Source: Variovorax sp. dw_308 (GTDB lineage: Bacteria; Pseudomonadota; Gammaproteobacteria; Burkholderiales; Burkholderiaceae_C). Taken from it: DNA of 64,000 bases. Shown here in pieces: positions 53,436-62,489 of this stretch. The notes under the pieces were generated by a model. It ran no database searches. It worked only from the letters and a program-made list of their open reading frames with translations, and was not told the DNA's origin. Both the position numbers and the translations under genes were made by a program. The DNA lies in assembly GCF_019207085.1 (NCBI RefSeq), contig NZ_JAATOM010000001.1:496001-560000 (forward strand), in the 5' to 3' direction. Each line of letters starts with the position of its first letter. The stretch's first letter is position 1.

Positions 53436-54515
53436 ATGAAAGCTGCTGTGTTCCGCGGGGTCGACCGCCTGCTGTCGATCGAAGATGTGCCGCTGCCGCA
53501 GGCCGGCGCGGGCGAACTGGTGCTGCGCGTGTTCTGCTGCGGCGTGTGCGGCTCCGACCTGCATTCGACGCACCCCGGCCTCTTCACCGTGAAGGACGGC
53601 ACCGTGCTCGGCCACGAGTTCTCCGGCGAGATCGTCGAGAGCGGCGCCGGCGGCTGGAAGGTGGGCCAGCGCGTGACCGCCTTGCCCAACAACGCCTGCA
53701 CCGCCTGTACCTCGGAAGGCCATCGGGAGTGCAGGGAGGGCCTGGGCATGATCTGCCCGCACAACCGGCTCACCGGCTTCAGCCCCAATCGCCCCGGCGC
53801 GCTGGCCGAATACGTCAAGGTGCCCGTGGGCCAGGCACTGCGCCTGCCCGATGCCGTGGGCGACCGCGAGGGCGCGATGATCGAGCCGCTGGCCGTCGGC
53901 CTGCACGCGGTGGAGGCGGGCAGGGTCGGGCTCGGCGACCGGGTGCTGGTGATCGGCGCCGGGCCGATCGGGCTGGCCGTCACGGCCTTTTCAAGACAGG
54001 CCGGCGCCACGCACGTCGTGGTGAGCGAGTACGCCCAAGCCCGCCGCGAGACGGCCGCACGCTTCGGCGCGACCGCGGTCATCGACCCCAAGTCCGAACC
54101 GATTGCCGAAGCCTTTGCCCGCAGCACAGGCGCGCCACCCGACGTGATCTTCGAATGCGTCGGCGCACCGGACCTGATCCAGCAATGCGTGGACCTGTCG
54201 AAGCCGCGTGGCCGCGTCGTCGTGGTCGGCGTCTGCCCGACCGAGGACCGGGTGCTGCCGCAGCGCGCCATGGCGAAGGAACTGAGCCTGCAGTTCGTGA
54301 TGGGCTACGGCAAGCCCGACTGGCGCCGCGTGCTGGACCTGCTCGACGCGGGCAGGGTCGACCCGGCGCCGATGGTCACCGACACCGTCACCCTGGACCA
54401 GTTACCCGAGGCCTTCGAGGCGCTGCGACGGCCCACCACGCAGATCAAGCTGCTGGTGATGCCCACGGCGCGGGTCAGACCCCATCCGGACAGCGTGTGG
54501 ACGCAAGAGAGATGA
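53436..54515 (+). CDS. Zinc-containing alcohol dehydrogenase (polyol/threonine dehydrogenase type)
   Basis: A 359-residue medium-chain dehydrogenase. Catalytic zinc residues are in FCCGVCGSDLHS (Cys, near residue 38) and GHEFSGEIVE (His-Glu, near 61). The structural-zinc region NACTACTSEGHRECREGLGMIC keeps some of the usual cysteines but with altered spacing. The NAD motif is VLVIGAGPIGLAVTAFSRQ near 170. These features fit the sorbitol/threonine/butanediol dehydrogenase group. The FadB-type gene follows after 24 bases. The substrate is unknown, perhaps a diol or hydroxy intermediate. Confidence 0.87.
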   Translation: MKAAVFRGVDRLLSIEDVPLPQAGAGELVLRVFCCGVCGSDLHSTHPGLFTVKDGTVLGHEFSGEIVESGAGGWKVGQRVTALPNNACTACTSEGHRECREGLGMICPHNRLTGFSPNRPGALAEYVKVPVGQALRLPDAVGDREGAMIEPLAVGLHAVEAGRVGLGDRVLVIGAGPIGLAVTAFSRQAGATHVVVSEYAQARRETAARFGATAVIDPKSEPIAEAFARSTGAPPDVIFECVGAPDLIQQCVDLSKPRGRVVVVGVCPTEDRVLPQRAMAKELSLQFVMGYGKPDWRRVLDLLDAGRVDPAPMVTDTVTLDQLPEAFEALRRPTTQIKLLVMPTARVRPHPDSVWTQER

Positions 54516-54539
54516 ACAGCCCTTTGCTAGCCTGCCCCA

Positions 54540-56651
54540 ATGACTGAACTCGTCTCCCTCGCCCGCCATGGCGACGTCGCCGTGCTGCGCATCGCCAACC
54601 CTCCCGTCAACGCGCTTTCGCTCCAGGTGGTGACCGGCCTGGCCGCTGCCGTCGATGCCTTCGAGGCCGACCGCAGCTACGCCGCCTTGCTGCTGCATTG
54701 CGAGGGCCGCACCTTCGTGGCGGGCGGGGACATCACCTCTTTCGACAGTCCCGGCTTCACCGCCGCGCTCTACAACGGCACGCTGATGCGGCTGGAATCG
54801 CAAGACCGCCCGGTCATTGCGGCGCTGCACGGCACCGTGCTCGGCGGCGGCCTCGAACTGGCGCTGGCGTGTCACTACCGCGTCGCCTTGCCAGGCACAC
54901 TGATCGGCCTGCCGGAGGTCAAGCTGGGGTTGCTGCCCGGCTCGCTCGGCACGCAACGCCTGCCGCGCGTGGCCGGCGTCGAGCTGGCGCTGGACATGAT
55001 CTCCAGCGGGCGCTCCATCAAGGCGGCCGCTGCGCTCAAGGCCGGCATCGTCGATGAGCTCAAGGAGGGCGATCCCCTCGACGCGGGACTGGCCTTCACG
55101 CAGGCGCTGGTGGCGCGTGGCGCCGGGCCGCGCCGCGTCAGCGAGATGAACGTGTCGCAGGTCGGCCTGCCGCCGGACTACTTCGAACGTGCCCTCGACG
55201 AGGCGAAGCGCAAGAAGGCCTTCTACCCCTCGGCCCGCAACATCGTGATGGCGGTGCAGGCCTCGACACTGCCCTTCGCCGAGGGCGAGGCGGTGGAGGC
55301 GCGCCTGTTCGAGGAACTGCGCACGTCGCCCGAGTCGAAGGCGCAACGCCACCTGTTCTTCGCCGAGCGCCAGGCGGGCAAGATCCCCGGGCTCTCGAAG
55401 GACGTGGCGCTGCGACCGGTCGCGTCGGTCGGCATCGTCGGCGCGGGCACCATGGGCGGCGGGATCGCGATGAACTTCGCCAATGCGGGCATCCCGGCGG
55501 TGCTGGTCGAGACCTCGCAGGCGGCGCTCGATCGCGGGCTGGCTCTGGTGCGGGCCAACTACGAAGCCAGCGCGGCCAAGGGGCGGTTGACTGCCGAACA
55601 GGTCGAGCAACGCATGGCCCTCTTGCGCGGCACGCTCGACTACGACGCGCTGACGCCGTGCGATCTGGTCATCGAGGCCGTCTTCGAGAACATGGACCTC
55701 AAGAAGCAGGTCTGCACGAAGCTCGGCGGCGTCTGCAAGCCTGGCGCGATCATCGCGACCAACACCTCCACGCTCGATGTCGACGTGCTGGCCGAGGCCA
55801 CCGGCCGCCCGGCCGACGTGGTCGGCATGCATTTCTTCAGCCCGGCCAACGTGATGCGCCTGCTCGAAGTCGTGCGCGGCGCGAAGACCGCGCCCGAGGT
55901 GCTGGCCACCGTGATGCAGTTGGCCCGCAAGATTGGCAAGGTGGCGGTGGTGTCGGGCGTCTGCTACGGCTTTATCGGCAACCGCATGGCCGAGGTCTAC
56001 ATGCGCGAGACCGAGTTCCTGATGATGGAAGGCGCCGCGCCGGCCGAGATCGACGGCGCCGTGGAAGCGCTGGGCATGGCGATGGGGCCGTGCCGCATGC
56101 TCGACATGGCCGGCATCGACGTGGGCGCCAAGACGGTGATCGAGTACGGCAAGGCCGGCGGCCTGCCACCCGACGACAGCTACCGCGCCATGGTGCGCAC
56201 GATGTTCGAACTGGGCCGCTTCGGCCAGAAGACCGGTGCGGGCTACTACCGCTACGACGGCCGCAAGCCGGTCGGCGACCCGGAGACCACGCGGCTGGCG
56301 AAAGAGCTGGCGACGGCACACGGCATCGCCCAACGTAACGACATCAGCCAGCAGGAGATCGTCGAGCGACTGCTCTATCCGCTCATCAACGAGGGCGCGA
56401 AGATCCTGGAGGAGGGCATCGCCTACCGGCCCGGCGACATCGACATCGTGTGGACGGCCGGCTACGGATTCCCGGACCACAAGGGCGGCCCGATGTTCAT
56501 GGCAGACCAGATCGGGCTGGGCGTGATCGCCGAACGCCTGGAGCACTACGCGCAGGTGCGCGGCAACGAGTTCGGCTACTGGACCTTGTCGCCCCTGCTC
56601 GCCGACCTGGCGCAGCGAGGACAGCGCATTTCCGATTGGCGCGCCGCCTGA
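54540..56651 (+). CDS. FadB/FadJ-type multifunctional enzyme (enoyl-CoA hydratase, 3-hydroxyacyl-CoA dehydrogenase)
   Basis: A 703-residue beta-oxidation protein. Residues 1-190 are a crotonase domain (NPPVNALS; FVAGGDITSF; HGTVLGGGLELALACHYRV with Glu). Residues 295-475 are the NAD-binding domain (SVGIVGAGTMGGGIAMNFAN). Residues 475-570 hold the dehydrogenase C-domain (GFIGNRMAEVYMRE; catalytic His-Glu in GMHFFSPANVMRLLEVV near 430), with a second C-domain copy to the end. Residues 190-290 are a linker helix region. No thiolase gene is adjacent, so the trifunctional set is not complete here. It follows the alcohol dehydrogenase gene by 24 bases. Long intergenic DNA with hairpin repeats follows. 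Confidence 0.93.
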   Translation: MTELVSLARHGDVAVLRIANPPVNALSLQVVTGLAAAVDAFEADRSYAALLLHCEGRTFVAGGDITSFDSPGFTAALYNGTLMRLESQDRPVIAALHGTVLGGGLELALACHYRVALPGTLIGLPEVKLGLLPGSLGTQRLPRVAGVELALDMISSGRSIKAAAALKAGIVDELKEGDPLDAGLAFTQALVARGAGPRRVSEMNVSQVGLPPDYFERALDEAKRKKAFYPSARNIVMAVQASTLPFAEGEAVEARLFEELRTSPESKAQRHLFFAERQAGKIPGLSKDVALRPVASVGIVGAGTMGGGIAMNFANAGIPAVLVETSQAALDRGLALVRANYEASAAKGRLTAEQVEQRMALLRGTLDYDALTPCDLVIEAVFENMDLKKQVCTKLGGVCKPGAIIATNTSTLDVDVLAEATGRPADVVGMHFFSPANVMRLLEVVRGAKTAPEVLATVMQLARKIGKVAVVSGVCYGFIGNRMAEVYMRETEFLMMEGAAPAEIDGAVEALGMAMGPCRMLDMAGIDVGAKTVIEYGKAGGLPPDDSYRAMVRTMFELGRFGQKTGAGYYRYDGRKPVGDPETTRLAKELATAHGIAQRNDISQQEIVERLLYPLINEGAKILEEGIAYRPGDIDIVWTAGYGFPDHKGGPMFMADQIGLGVIAERLEHYAQVRGNEFGYWTLSPLLADLAQRGQRISDWRAA

Positions 56652-56712
56652 GCATGAAACAGCATCGATGCTTCCGCCGCTCGCTGCAGCCCTCTGCTTT
56701 GGGTTTGGGGCG

Positions 56713-56820
56713 GGATCACGCCGACGGCGTACTCCCCTCCGCGAATGTCCCCCGCCGTCAGTCTTCGACTGCCGCCTCCTCCTTTATTTCGCTGCGGGGA
56801 GCACGCCATCGACGTGATCC
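56713..56820 (-). repeat. Hairpin repeat element, copy A (108 nt)
   Basis: Outer arms of 25 bases (56713-56737 and 56796-56820) pair fully except three positions. Read on the minus strand these are all G-U pairs. Inside is a conserved 20-nt block starting GCAGCGAAATAAAGGAGGAG, a variable hairpin CAGTC-GAA-GACTG, and a conserved 17-nt block CGGGGGACATTCGCGGA; GCGAA and TTCGC of the two blocks can pair. The element lies in the 360-base gap after the FadB-type gene and has the opposite orientation to copy B. No T-tract; function unknown. Confidence 0.85.
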
Positions 56821-56863
56821 AGACGCGCAGTTGTTGATCGGCTGGCACGACGCACCGTGTCCT

Positions 56864-56957
56864 GTGCCGAGGGTGCTGGGTGTCCCCCGCAGCGAAATAA
56901 AGGAGGAGCCGAAGGCGGGGGACATTCGCGGAGGGGGATACCCAGTGCCCTCGGCAC
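56864..56957 (+). repeat. Hairpin repeat element, copy B (94 nt)
   Basis: Same architecture as copy A but inverted: 25-base arms 56864-56888 and 56933-56957 with three mismatches, all G-U pairs on the plus strand. The 20-nt and 17-nt core blocks are identical to those of copy A, but the middle hairpin is GCC-GAA-GGC and the outer arms are unrelated in sequence to those of copy A. The rest of the gap (56652-56712, 56821-56863, 56958-57011) contains no gene that I can support. Confidence 0.85.
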
Positions 56958-57011
56958 GCGCCCCGAACGGACTTCGCGCAACGCATGCAACCCGCGCACT
57001 GGAAACCTGAC

Positions 57012-58580
57012 ATGGAAGACAAGACCCTCGTCCAATGCCTGCAACGCCAGGCCACGATCCGCCCCGACGCGCCGGCCTACCGCAACGGCGACCGCTGGCT
57101 CACGTTCCGCGACGTCGATATCCACACCAACCGCATCGCCAACGCACTGGCCGCGATGGGCGTCGGCCGCGGCACCCGCGTCGCGGTGCTCACCAAGCAA
57201 CACATCGAGTGCATCCTCGTCACGCTGGCCGCGTGCAAGCTCGGCGCCGTCTGCATGCCGGTGAACTGGCGCCTAGCTCCGCACGAGGTCGAGTACATCG
57301 TCAACAACGGCGAGGCGCCGTTCCTCATGGCCGATGCGGCCTTCATGCCGACCGTGCAGCAAGCCGCCAAGCTGCCGCTGGTCCGCCGACTGGTCTGCAC
57401 CGAATCGCAGCAAGGCGACGTGCCCTCGCTCGCGCAGTGGTATGCCGATGCCAGTCCCAACCTGACGCCTGTCGAACTCGACACGCACGACGCCGCGCTG
57501 CAGCTCTATTCGTCCGGCACCACCGGCCTGCCCAAGGGCATCGTGCTCTCGCATGCGGGGCTGCTGTCGACCAGCTGCGTGGTCGAGCGCGAATGGAAGT
57601 TCGAGCAGTCGAGCATCCTCGGCAACCCGCTGCCGGTGTTCCACGTCGCGGGCATGACGATGCTGCTGATGCCGTTGCAGAACGGCGGCCTGACGACGGT
57701 GTTCGCCGACTTCGACCCGGTGCAGTACCTCGCGGCCTTCTCCACGCACGGCATCACCCACAGCTTCGTCGTGCCGGCGATGCTGCTGTTCATGCTGCAG
57801 GTGCCCGGTGCCAAGGCCAACGACTATGCCGGCGTGAAGCTCATCGCGTATGGCGGCTCGCCCATCAGCGAGACCACGCTCCAGCAGGCCTTCGACCTGT
57901 TCGGCTGCGACTTCCTGCAGGTCTACGGGCTCACAGAAGTCTCGGGGCCGGCCACCTTCCTGTTCCCCGAGGACCATCGCTCGGGCGATGCCGAACTGCT
58001 GCGCTCGGCGGGCCGGCCCATTGGCGGCGGACGGTTGCGCATCGTCGACCCGATCACGATGCAGGACCTGCCCGATGGCCAGACCGGCGAGATCTGGATC
58101 GAGTCCGACCGCAACCTGAAGGAATACTGGCGCAACCCCGAAGCCACCACTGCCGCCTACCCCGAAGGCCGCAATGCCAACGGCGGCTGGCTGCGCTCGG
58201 GCGACGGCGGCTACGTCAAGAACGGCTACCTCTACATCAACGACCGCATCAAGGACATGATCGTCTCGGGCGGCGAGAACATCTATCCGGCCGAGGTCGA
58301 GAACGTGCTGATGCGCCACCCGGACGTGATGGACGGCGCCGTCATCGGCGTGCCGGACGAGACCTGGGGAGAGGCGGTCAAGGCGTGCGTTGTCCTGCGG
58401 CCCGGCGCCACGGCCGATGCGCGCGACATCATCGATTTCATGCGCGCCAACCTCGCGCACTACAAGTGCCCGAAGAGCGTCGATGTCGTTGACGAATTGC
58501 CGCGCAACCCGAGCGGGAAGATCCTCAAGCGCATCCTGCGCGCCCCTTATTGGCACAACCAGCAACGCGCTGTGGCGTGA
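57012..58580 (+). CDS. AMP-forming acyl-CoA ligase
   Basis: A 522-residue adenylate-forming ligase. Motifs: LYSSGTTGLPKGIVLSH (near residue 168), QVYGLTEVSGPA (A5), WLRSGDGGYVKNG (A7), DRIKDMIVSGGENIYPAEVE (A8) and PRNPSGKILKRILR with the catalytic lysine. Start MEDKTLVQC is favoured; ATG 56985 would add nine residues. The gene heads a run with a complete LIV-type importer and a crotonase (57012-64000), so it probably activates the imported acid. Aromatic or short-chain acids are the usual substrates of ligases placed this way; this one is not resolved. Confidence 0.9.
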   Translation: MEDKTLVQCLQRQATIRPDAPAYRNGDRWLTFRDVDIHTNRIANALAAMGVGRGTRVAVLTKQHIECILVTLAACKLGAVCMPVNWRLAPHEVEYIVNNGEAPFLMADAAFMPTVQQAAKLPLVRRLVCTESQQGDVPSLAQWYADASPNLTPVELDTHDAALQLYSSGTTGLPKGIVLSHAGLLSTSCVVEREWKFEQSSILGNPLPVFHVAGMTMLLMPLQNGGLTTVFADFDPVQYLAAFSTHGITHSFVVPAMLLFMLQVPGAKANDYAGVKLIAYGGSPISETTLQQAFDLFGCDFLQVYGLTEVSGPATFLFPEDHRSGDAELLRSAGRPIGGGRLRIVDPITMQDLPDGQTGEIWIESDRNLKEYWRNPEATTAAYPEGRNANGGWLRSGDGGYVKNGYLYINDRIKDMIVSGGENIYPAEVENVLMRHPDVMDGAVIGVPDETWGEAVKACVVLRPGATADARDIIDFMRANLAHYKCPKSVDVVDELPRNPSGKILKRILRAPYWHNQQRAVA

Positions 58581-58609
58581 CCCCAACCTGATTCAAAGGA
58601 GACCACGAG

Positions 58610-59812
58610 ATGATGCTGACGAAGAGATTGATGGCCGGCGCCGCGTTGGCGCTGGCCGCATGCCTCGCGCTGCCCGCCGCCGCGCAGGACAACAAGCCGA
58701 TCAAGATCGCGCTGATCGCGAGCAAGACCGGCCCATCCGAGGCCTATGCGCGCGACACCGAGCGCGGCTTCCGGCTGGGCATGGAATACCTCACCGGCGG
58801 CACGATGACGCTGATCGGCCGCAAGGTCGACATCGTGGTCAAGGACGACCAGATGAAGCCCGAGCTGTCGAAGGCCATGCTCACCGAGGCGCTGTCCGAC
58901 GACAAGGCCGACATCGCGATCGGCACCTCGTGGTCGGGCGGTGCGCTGGCGATGGCGCCGGTGGCGGAGGAGTACGGCAAGCTGCTGATGGTCGAGCCGG
59001 CCATTGCCGACTCGCTGACCGGCGCGGCCTGGAACAAGTTCATGTTCCGCGCCAGCCGCAACTCGTTCCAGGATGCGCTGGCCAGCGCGGCCAGCCTGAA
59101 GGACGGCGACAACATCGCCTTCCTCGCGCCCGACTACGTCTATGGCCGCGACGGCGTGAAGGCCTTCAAGGACGCGATGGCGCAGACCAAGAGCAAGGCC
59201 AAGGTCGTGCAGGAGGAGTTCATCCCGCTGGCCACCACCGACTTCACCGCGCCCATGCAGCGCATCTTCGACGGCATGAAGAACGTCACCGGCAAGAAGT
59301 ACCTGGTCGTGATCTGGGGTGCGCCCAATCCGATCCGCAAGATCTCCGAGCTGAACCCGGGCCGCTACGGCATCGAGTTCATGTCCATCGGTGGCGCGAA
59401 CCTCGAGAACACCAAGCCGTGGAAGGGCCTCGACGTGACCGGCGGCACCTTCTACTACTACGGCTTCCCGAAGAACGCGATGAACGACTGGCTCGTCGCC
59501 GAGCACCAGAAGCGCTACAACGTGCCGCCAGACCTGTTCACCGCGGGCGGCTTCGTCAGTGCGGCAGCCATCGTGGCCGGCATCAAGAAGGCCAACTCGG
59601 TCGACACGCCCAAGCTCATCGCGGCGATGGAAGGCATGGACTTCGACACGCCCAAGGGCAAGATGACCTTCCGCAAGGAAGACCACCAGGCCATGCAGGC
59701 GCAGTACCAGTTCAGGATGAAGAAGAACCCGGCGAGCGAATGGGACCTGCTGGAACTGGTGCGTGAGATCCCGGCTTCGGAAATGCCGGTGCCGGTCACG
59801 GTCAAGCGTTGA
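58610..59812 (+). CDS. LIV-type ABC transporter periplasmic binding protein
   Basis: A 400-residue type I binding protein with a Sec signal (KRLMAGAALALAACLALPAAAQ). The mature fold begins IKIALIASKTGPSEAYARDTERGF and continues with FLAPDYVYGRDGVKAF, typical of the branched-chain amino acid/aromatic acid receptor group. AAGGAG precedes two adjacent ATG codons; 58610 or 58613 may be used. It is 29 bases after the ligase gene and is followed directly by the ATPases and permeases, so the set is complete. Compared with the two other receptors in the window it is clearly divergent, which indicates a different ligand. Confidence 0.91.
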   Translation: MMLTKRLMAGAALALAACLALPAAAQDNKPIKIALIASKTGPSEAYARDTERGFRLGMEYLTGGTMTLIGRKVDIVVKDDQMKPELSKAMLTEALSDDKADIAIGTSWSGGALAMAPVAEEYGKLLMVEPAIADSLTGAAWNKFMFRASRNSFQDALASAASLKDGDNIAFLAPDYVYGRDGVKAFKDAMAQTKSKAKVVQEEFIPLATTDFTAPMQRIFDGMKNVTGKKYLVVIWGAPNPIRKISELNPGRYGIEFMSIGGANLENTKPWKGLDVTGGTFYYYGFPKNAMNDWLVAEHQKRYNVPPDLFTAGGFVSAAAIVAGIKKANSVDTPKLIAAMEGMDFDTPKGKMTFRKEDHQAMQAQYQFRMKKNPASEWDLLELVREIPASEMPVPVTVKR

Positions 59813-59828
59813 ACGCCGGGCGCGCGCC

Positions 59829-60656
59829 ATGACGACCGCAGCGCTGGCCAGCACCGGCCTGGGCATCCGCTTCGGCGGACACGCGGCCGTCGATGGCGTG
59901 ACGGCCGCGTTCGGCGCGGGCACGCTCACGGCCATCGTCGGCCCCAACGGCGCCGGCAAGACGACCTACTTCAACCTGCTGTCGGGCCAGCTGCGCGCAA
60001 GTTCGGGCACGGTGCACCTCAAGGGCGAGGACATCACGCGGCTGAGCGCGGCGCAGCGAACCAGCCGCGGCATCGGCCGCGCATTCCAGCTCACCAACCT
60101 GTTCCCGCGCCTGACCGTCGCAGAGAACGTGCGCCTGGCGGTGCAGAGCCGTCACAGCGCGGGCTTCAACATGCTGGCGATGTGGCGCGGCCGCCGCGAC
60201 CTGATCGAGCAGGCCGACCACTACCTGGCGGAAGTCGGCCTGGCCCATCGCCGCGCCGACGCGGCATCGAAGCTGCCTCACGGCGACAAGCGCAAGCTCG
60301 AAGTTGCGATCCTCATGGCTCTGGAGCCGGAGATCCTGATGTTCGACGAGCCGACGGCTGGCATGAGCGTGGACGAGGTGCCGGTGATCCTCGAACTCAT
60401 CCGCAGGCTCAAGGCACGCGGCGACAAGACCATCCTGCTCGTGGAACACAAGATGGACGTGATCCACTCTCTGGCCGACCGCATTGTGGTGCTGCACAAC
60501 GGCAAGCTCGTAGCCGACGGCGCGCCGGCCGAGGTGATGGCCTCGGCCATCGTGCAGGAGGCCTACCTGGGCGTGAAGCGCCCGGCCACGAACAAGAGCG
60601 ACACGAGCGACATGAGCGACATGAGCGACAAGAGCGCGGAGCCCGCCCATGCCTGA
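59829..60656 (+). CDS. LivG-type ABC transporter ATPase with repetitive C-terminal tail
   Basis: A 275-residue ATPase: Walker A GPNGAGKTT near residue 39, Q-loop AFQLTNLFPRLTVAENV, signature LPHGDKRKLEVAILMAL (degenerate), Walker B ILMFDEPTAGMS and LLVEHKMDVIHSLADR. The last 20 residues (NKSDTSDMSDMSDKSAEPAHA) are a short Asp/Ser/Met repeat encoded by 9-base units, beyond the normal end of the family. ATG 59829 is 17 bases after the receptor stop. The gene overlaps the next by eight bases. Confidence 0.91.
   Translation: MTTAALASTGLGIRFGGHAAVDGVTAAFGAGTLTAIVGPNGAGKTTYFNLLSGQLRASSGTVHLKGEDITRLSAAQRTSRGIGRAFQLTNLFPRLTVAENVRLAVQSRHSAGFNMLAMWRGRRDLIEQADHYLAEVGLAHRRADAASKLPHGDKRKLEVAILMALEPEILMFDEPTAGMSVDEVPVILELIRRLKARGDKTILLVEHKMDVIHSLADRIVVLHNGKLVADGAPAEVMASAIVQEAYLGVKRPATNKSDTSDMSDMSDKSAEPAHA
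60597..60632 (+). repeat. 9-bp tandem repeat at the 3' end of the LivG-type gene
   Basis: Four units of AGCGAC(ACG/ATG/ATG/AAG), followed by a decayed unit AGCGCGGAG. The unit keeps the reading frame and encodes Ser-Asp-Thr/Met/Lys. Copy number may vary between strains without shifting the frame. Confidence 0.8.
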
Positions 60657-61401
60657 CGCACCCAACACCCTGCCCGGCGCCGCGCCCCTGCTCACGCTCG
60701 AAGGCGTGCACACGCACATCGGCGAGTACCACATCCTGCAGGGCGTCGACCTCGTCGTGCCGCGCGCCGGGCTCACCGTGCTGCTCGGCCGCAACGGCGC
60801 CGGCAAGAGCACCACGCTGCGCACCATCATGGGCCTATGGCACGCGAGCGCCGGTGCCTTGCGCTTCGACGGCTACGACATCACGCAGGAACTGACGCCC
60901 GACATCTCGCGGCGCGGCATCGCCTTCGTACCCGAGGACATGGGCATCTTCTCTGGCCTGACGGTGCAGGAGAATCTGCGCCTCGCGGCCATCGGCGGAC
61001 GCTTCGACGAGCAGCGGCTCGACTGGATGTTCGGCCTGTTCCCGGCGCTCAAGCGCTTCTGGCTGCGGCCGGGCGGCACGCTGTCGGGCGGGCAGAAGCA
61101 GATGGTCGCCATCGCGCGCGCCATCATCGAGCCGCGCAAGCTGCTCCTGATCGACGAGCCGACCAAGGGCCTCGCGCCCGCCATCGTCGACAACCTGTCG
61201 CAGGCCTTCCTTGAGTTGAAGGCGCATGACACCACGATCCTGCTGGTCGAGCAGAACTTTCATTTCGTGCGCGCGCTCGGCGACCACGTCGCGGTGATGG
61301 ACGACGGGCGCATCGTGCATGCCGGCAGCATGCAGGCGCTGTCCGACGACGAATCGATGCAGGCGCGCCTGCTCGGCCTGCATGCCGGCGCGGTGCACTA
61401 G
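60649..61401 (+). CDS. LivF-type ABC transporter ATPase
   Basis: A 250-residue ATPase: Walker A GRNGAGKST near residue 47, Q-loop region EDMGIFSGLTVQENL, signature LSGGQKQMVAIARAI, Walker B LLLIDEPTKGLAP and LLVEQNFHFVRAL. It overlaps the LivG-type gene by eight bases, and the LivH-type gene starts seven bases later. The pair would drive the importer whose permeases follow. Confidence 0.93.
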   Translation: MPDAPNTLPGAAPLLTLEGVHTHIGEYHILQGVDLVVPRAGLTVLLGRNGAGKSTTLRTIMGLWHASAGALRFDGYDITQELTPDISRRGIAFVPEDMGIFSGLTVQENLRLAAIGGRFDEQRLDWMFGLFPALKRFWLRPGGTLSGGQKQMVAIARAIIEPRKLLLIDEPTKGLAPAIVDNLSQAFLELKAHDTTILLVEQNFHFVRALGDHVAVMDDGRIVHAGSMQALSDDESMQARLLGLHAGAVH

Positions 61402-61408
61402 GAAGAAC

Positions 61409-62473
61409 ATGGCCGCTCTCGAATCCATCGCAACACCGTCGGCATTGCCCGTCGCGTCCACACCCCCCGAATCCGCCGCGCTCGAAGCGCTGCCGGGCCG
61501 CAAGCGCGATCTCGTGCCGGGCATCCTCATCCTCGCCTTCATCGCGCTCGCGTTGCCGGTGGTCGGCAGCGTGCCGACCTGGATCACGCTCACCGTCGCC
61601 GCGCTCGCGATGGGCATGATGCTGTTCATCATGGCCAGCGGCCTCACGCTGGTGTTCGGCCTCATGGACGTGATGAATCTCGGCCATGCCGCCTTCGTCG
61701 CGGTCGGCGCCTACACCGCGACGCTGATGGTCGCGCCGCTGAAGGGCCTGCTGGAGTCGGGGCAGGTGGGCCTGAGCCTGGTCGCCATCGCCGCGATCAT
61801 CTTGGTGGCCATGCTCGTCACGGCCGCGCTCGGCTGGGTCTACGAGCGGCTCTTCATCAAGCCGGTGTATGGCGACCACCTGAAGCAGATCCTCATCACC
61901 ATCGGCGCGATGATCATCATCGAGCAGCTGGTGCTGGTGCTGTTCGGCGCCAACCAGATGCTGCTGCCGCTGCCCGAGACCTTCCGCGGCTCCTTCGTCA
62001 TGGGGGACGTGGCCATCGAGCGCTATCGGCTGGTGGCGGTGGTGATCGGGTTGCTGGTCTACGCCGGCCTGGTGCTGCTGCTGACGCGCACGCGGGTCGG
62101 GCTGCTGATCCGTGCAGGCGTGGAGAACCGCTCGATGGTCGAGGCGCTCGGCTATCGCGTGCGCGGCATCTTCGTCGCGGTGTTCGTCGGCGGCTCGGCG
62201 CTGGCTGGGCTGGGCGGCGTGATGTGGGGCTTCTACCGCGAGCAGTTCACCGTCGCCATTGGCGCCGAGGTGCTGGTGCAGATGCTCATCATCGTGATCA
62301 TCGGCGGGCTCGGCTCGGTCACCGGTTGCTTCGCGGGCGCGATGCTGATCGCGCTCAGCACCAACTACGTGAGCTTCGTGCTGCCGGACCTGGCGCTGGT
62401 GTCGAACATCCTCGTGATGATGGCCGTGCTGCTGTGGCGGCCGCAGGGGCTGTACCCCGTGAACAAACATTGA
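61409..62473 (+). CDS. LivH-type ABC transporter permease
   Basis: A 354-residue inner-membrane protein. It has an N-terminal polar extension of about 35 residues, then about eight to nine helices. Family segments are ASGLTLVFGLMDVMNLGHAAFVAVGAY (near 70-96) and the coupling loop RAGVENRSMVEALGYRVRGIF (near 238), with GGLGSVTGCFAGAMLIALS toward the end. AGGAAGA precedes ATG 61409. The extra N-terminus is unusual for LivH but sits in good sequence; a shorter start is possible. Confidence 0.92.
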   Translation: MAALESIATPSALPVASTPPESAALEALPGRKRDLVPGILILAFIALALPVVGSVPTWITLTVAALAMGMMLFIMASGLTLVFGLMDVMNLGHAAFVAVGAYTATLMVAPLKGLLESGQVGLSLVAIAAIILVAMLVTAALGWVYERLFIKPVYGDHLKQILITIGAMIIIEQLVLVLFGANQMLLPLPETFRGSFVMGDVAIERYRLVAVVIGLLVYAGLVLLLTRTRVGLLIRAGVENRSMVEALGYRVRGIFVAVFVGGSALAGLGGVMWGFYREQFTVAIGAEVLVQMLIIVIIGGLGSVTGCFAGAMLIALSTNYVSFVLPDLALVSNILVMMAVLLWRPQGLYPVNKH

Positions 62474-62489
62474 CGCGGACCACGACGCC

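Noticed and set aside
54402..56546. Open frame of 714 codons on the minus strand
   Set aside because: Antisense to the FadB-type gene, with low-complexity His/Arg/Gln-rich composition; a shadow of biased codon use.
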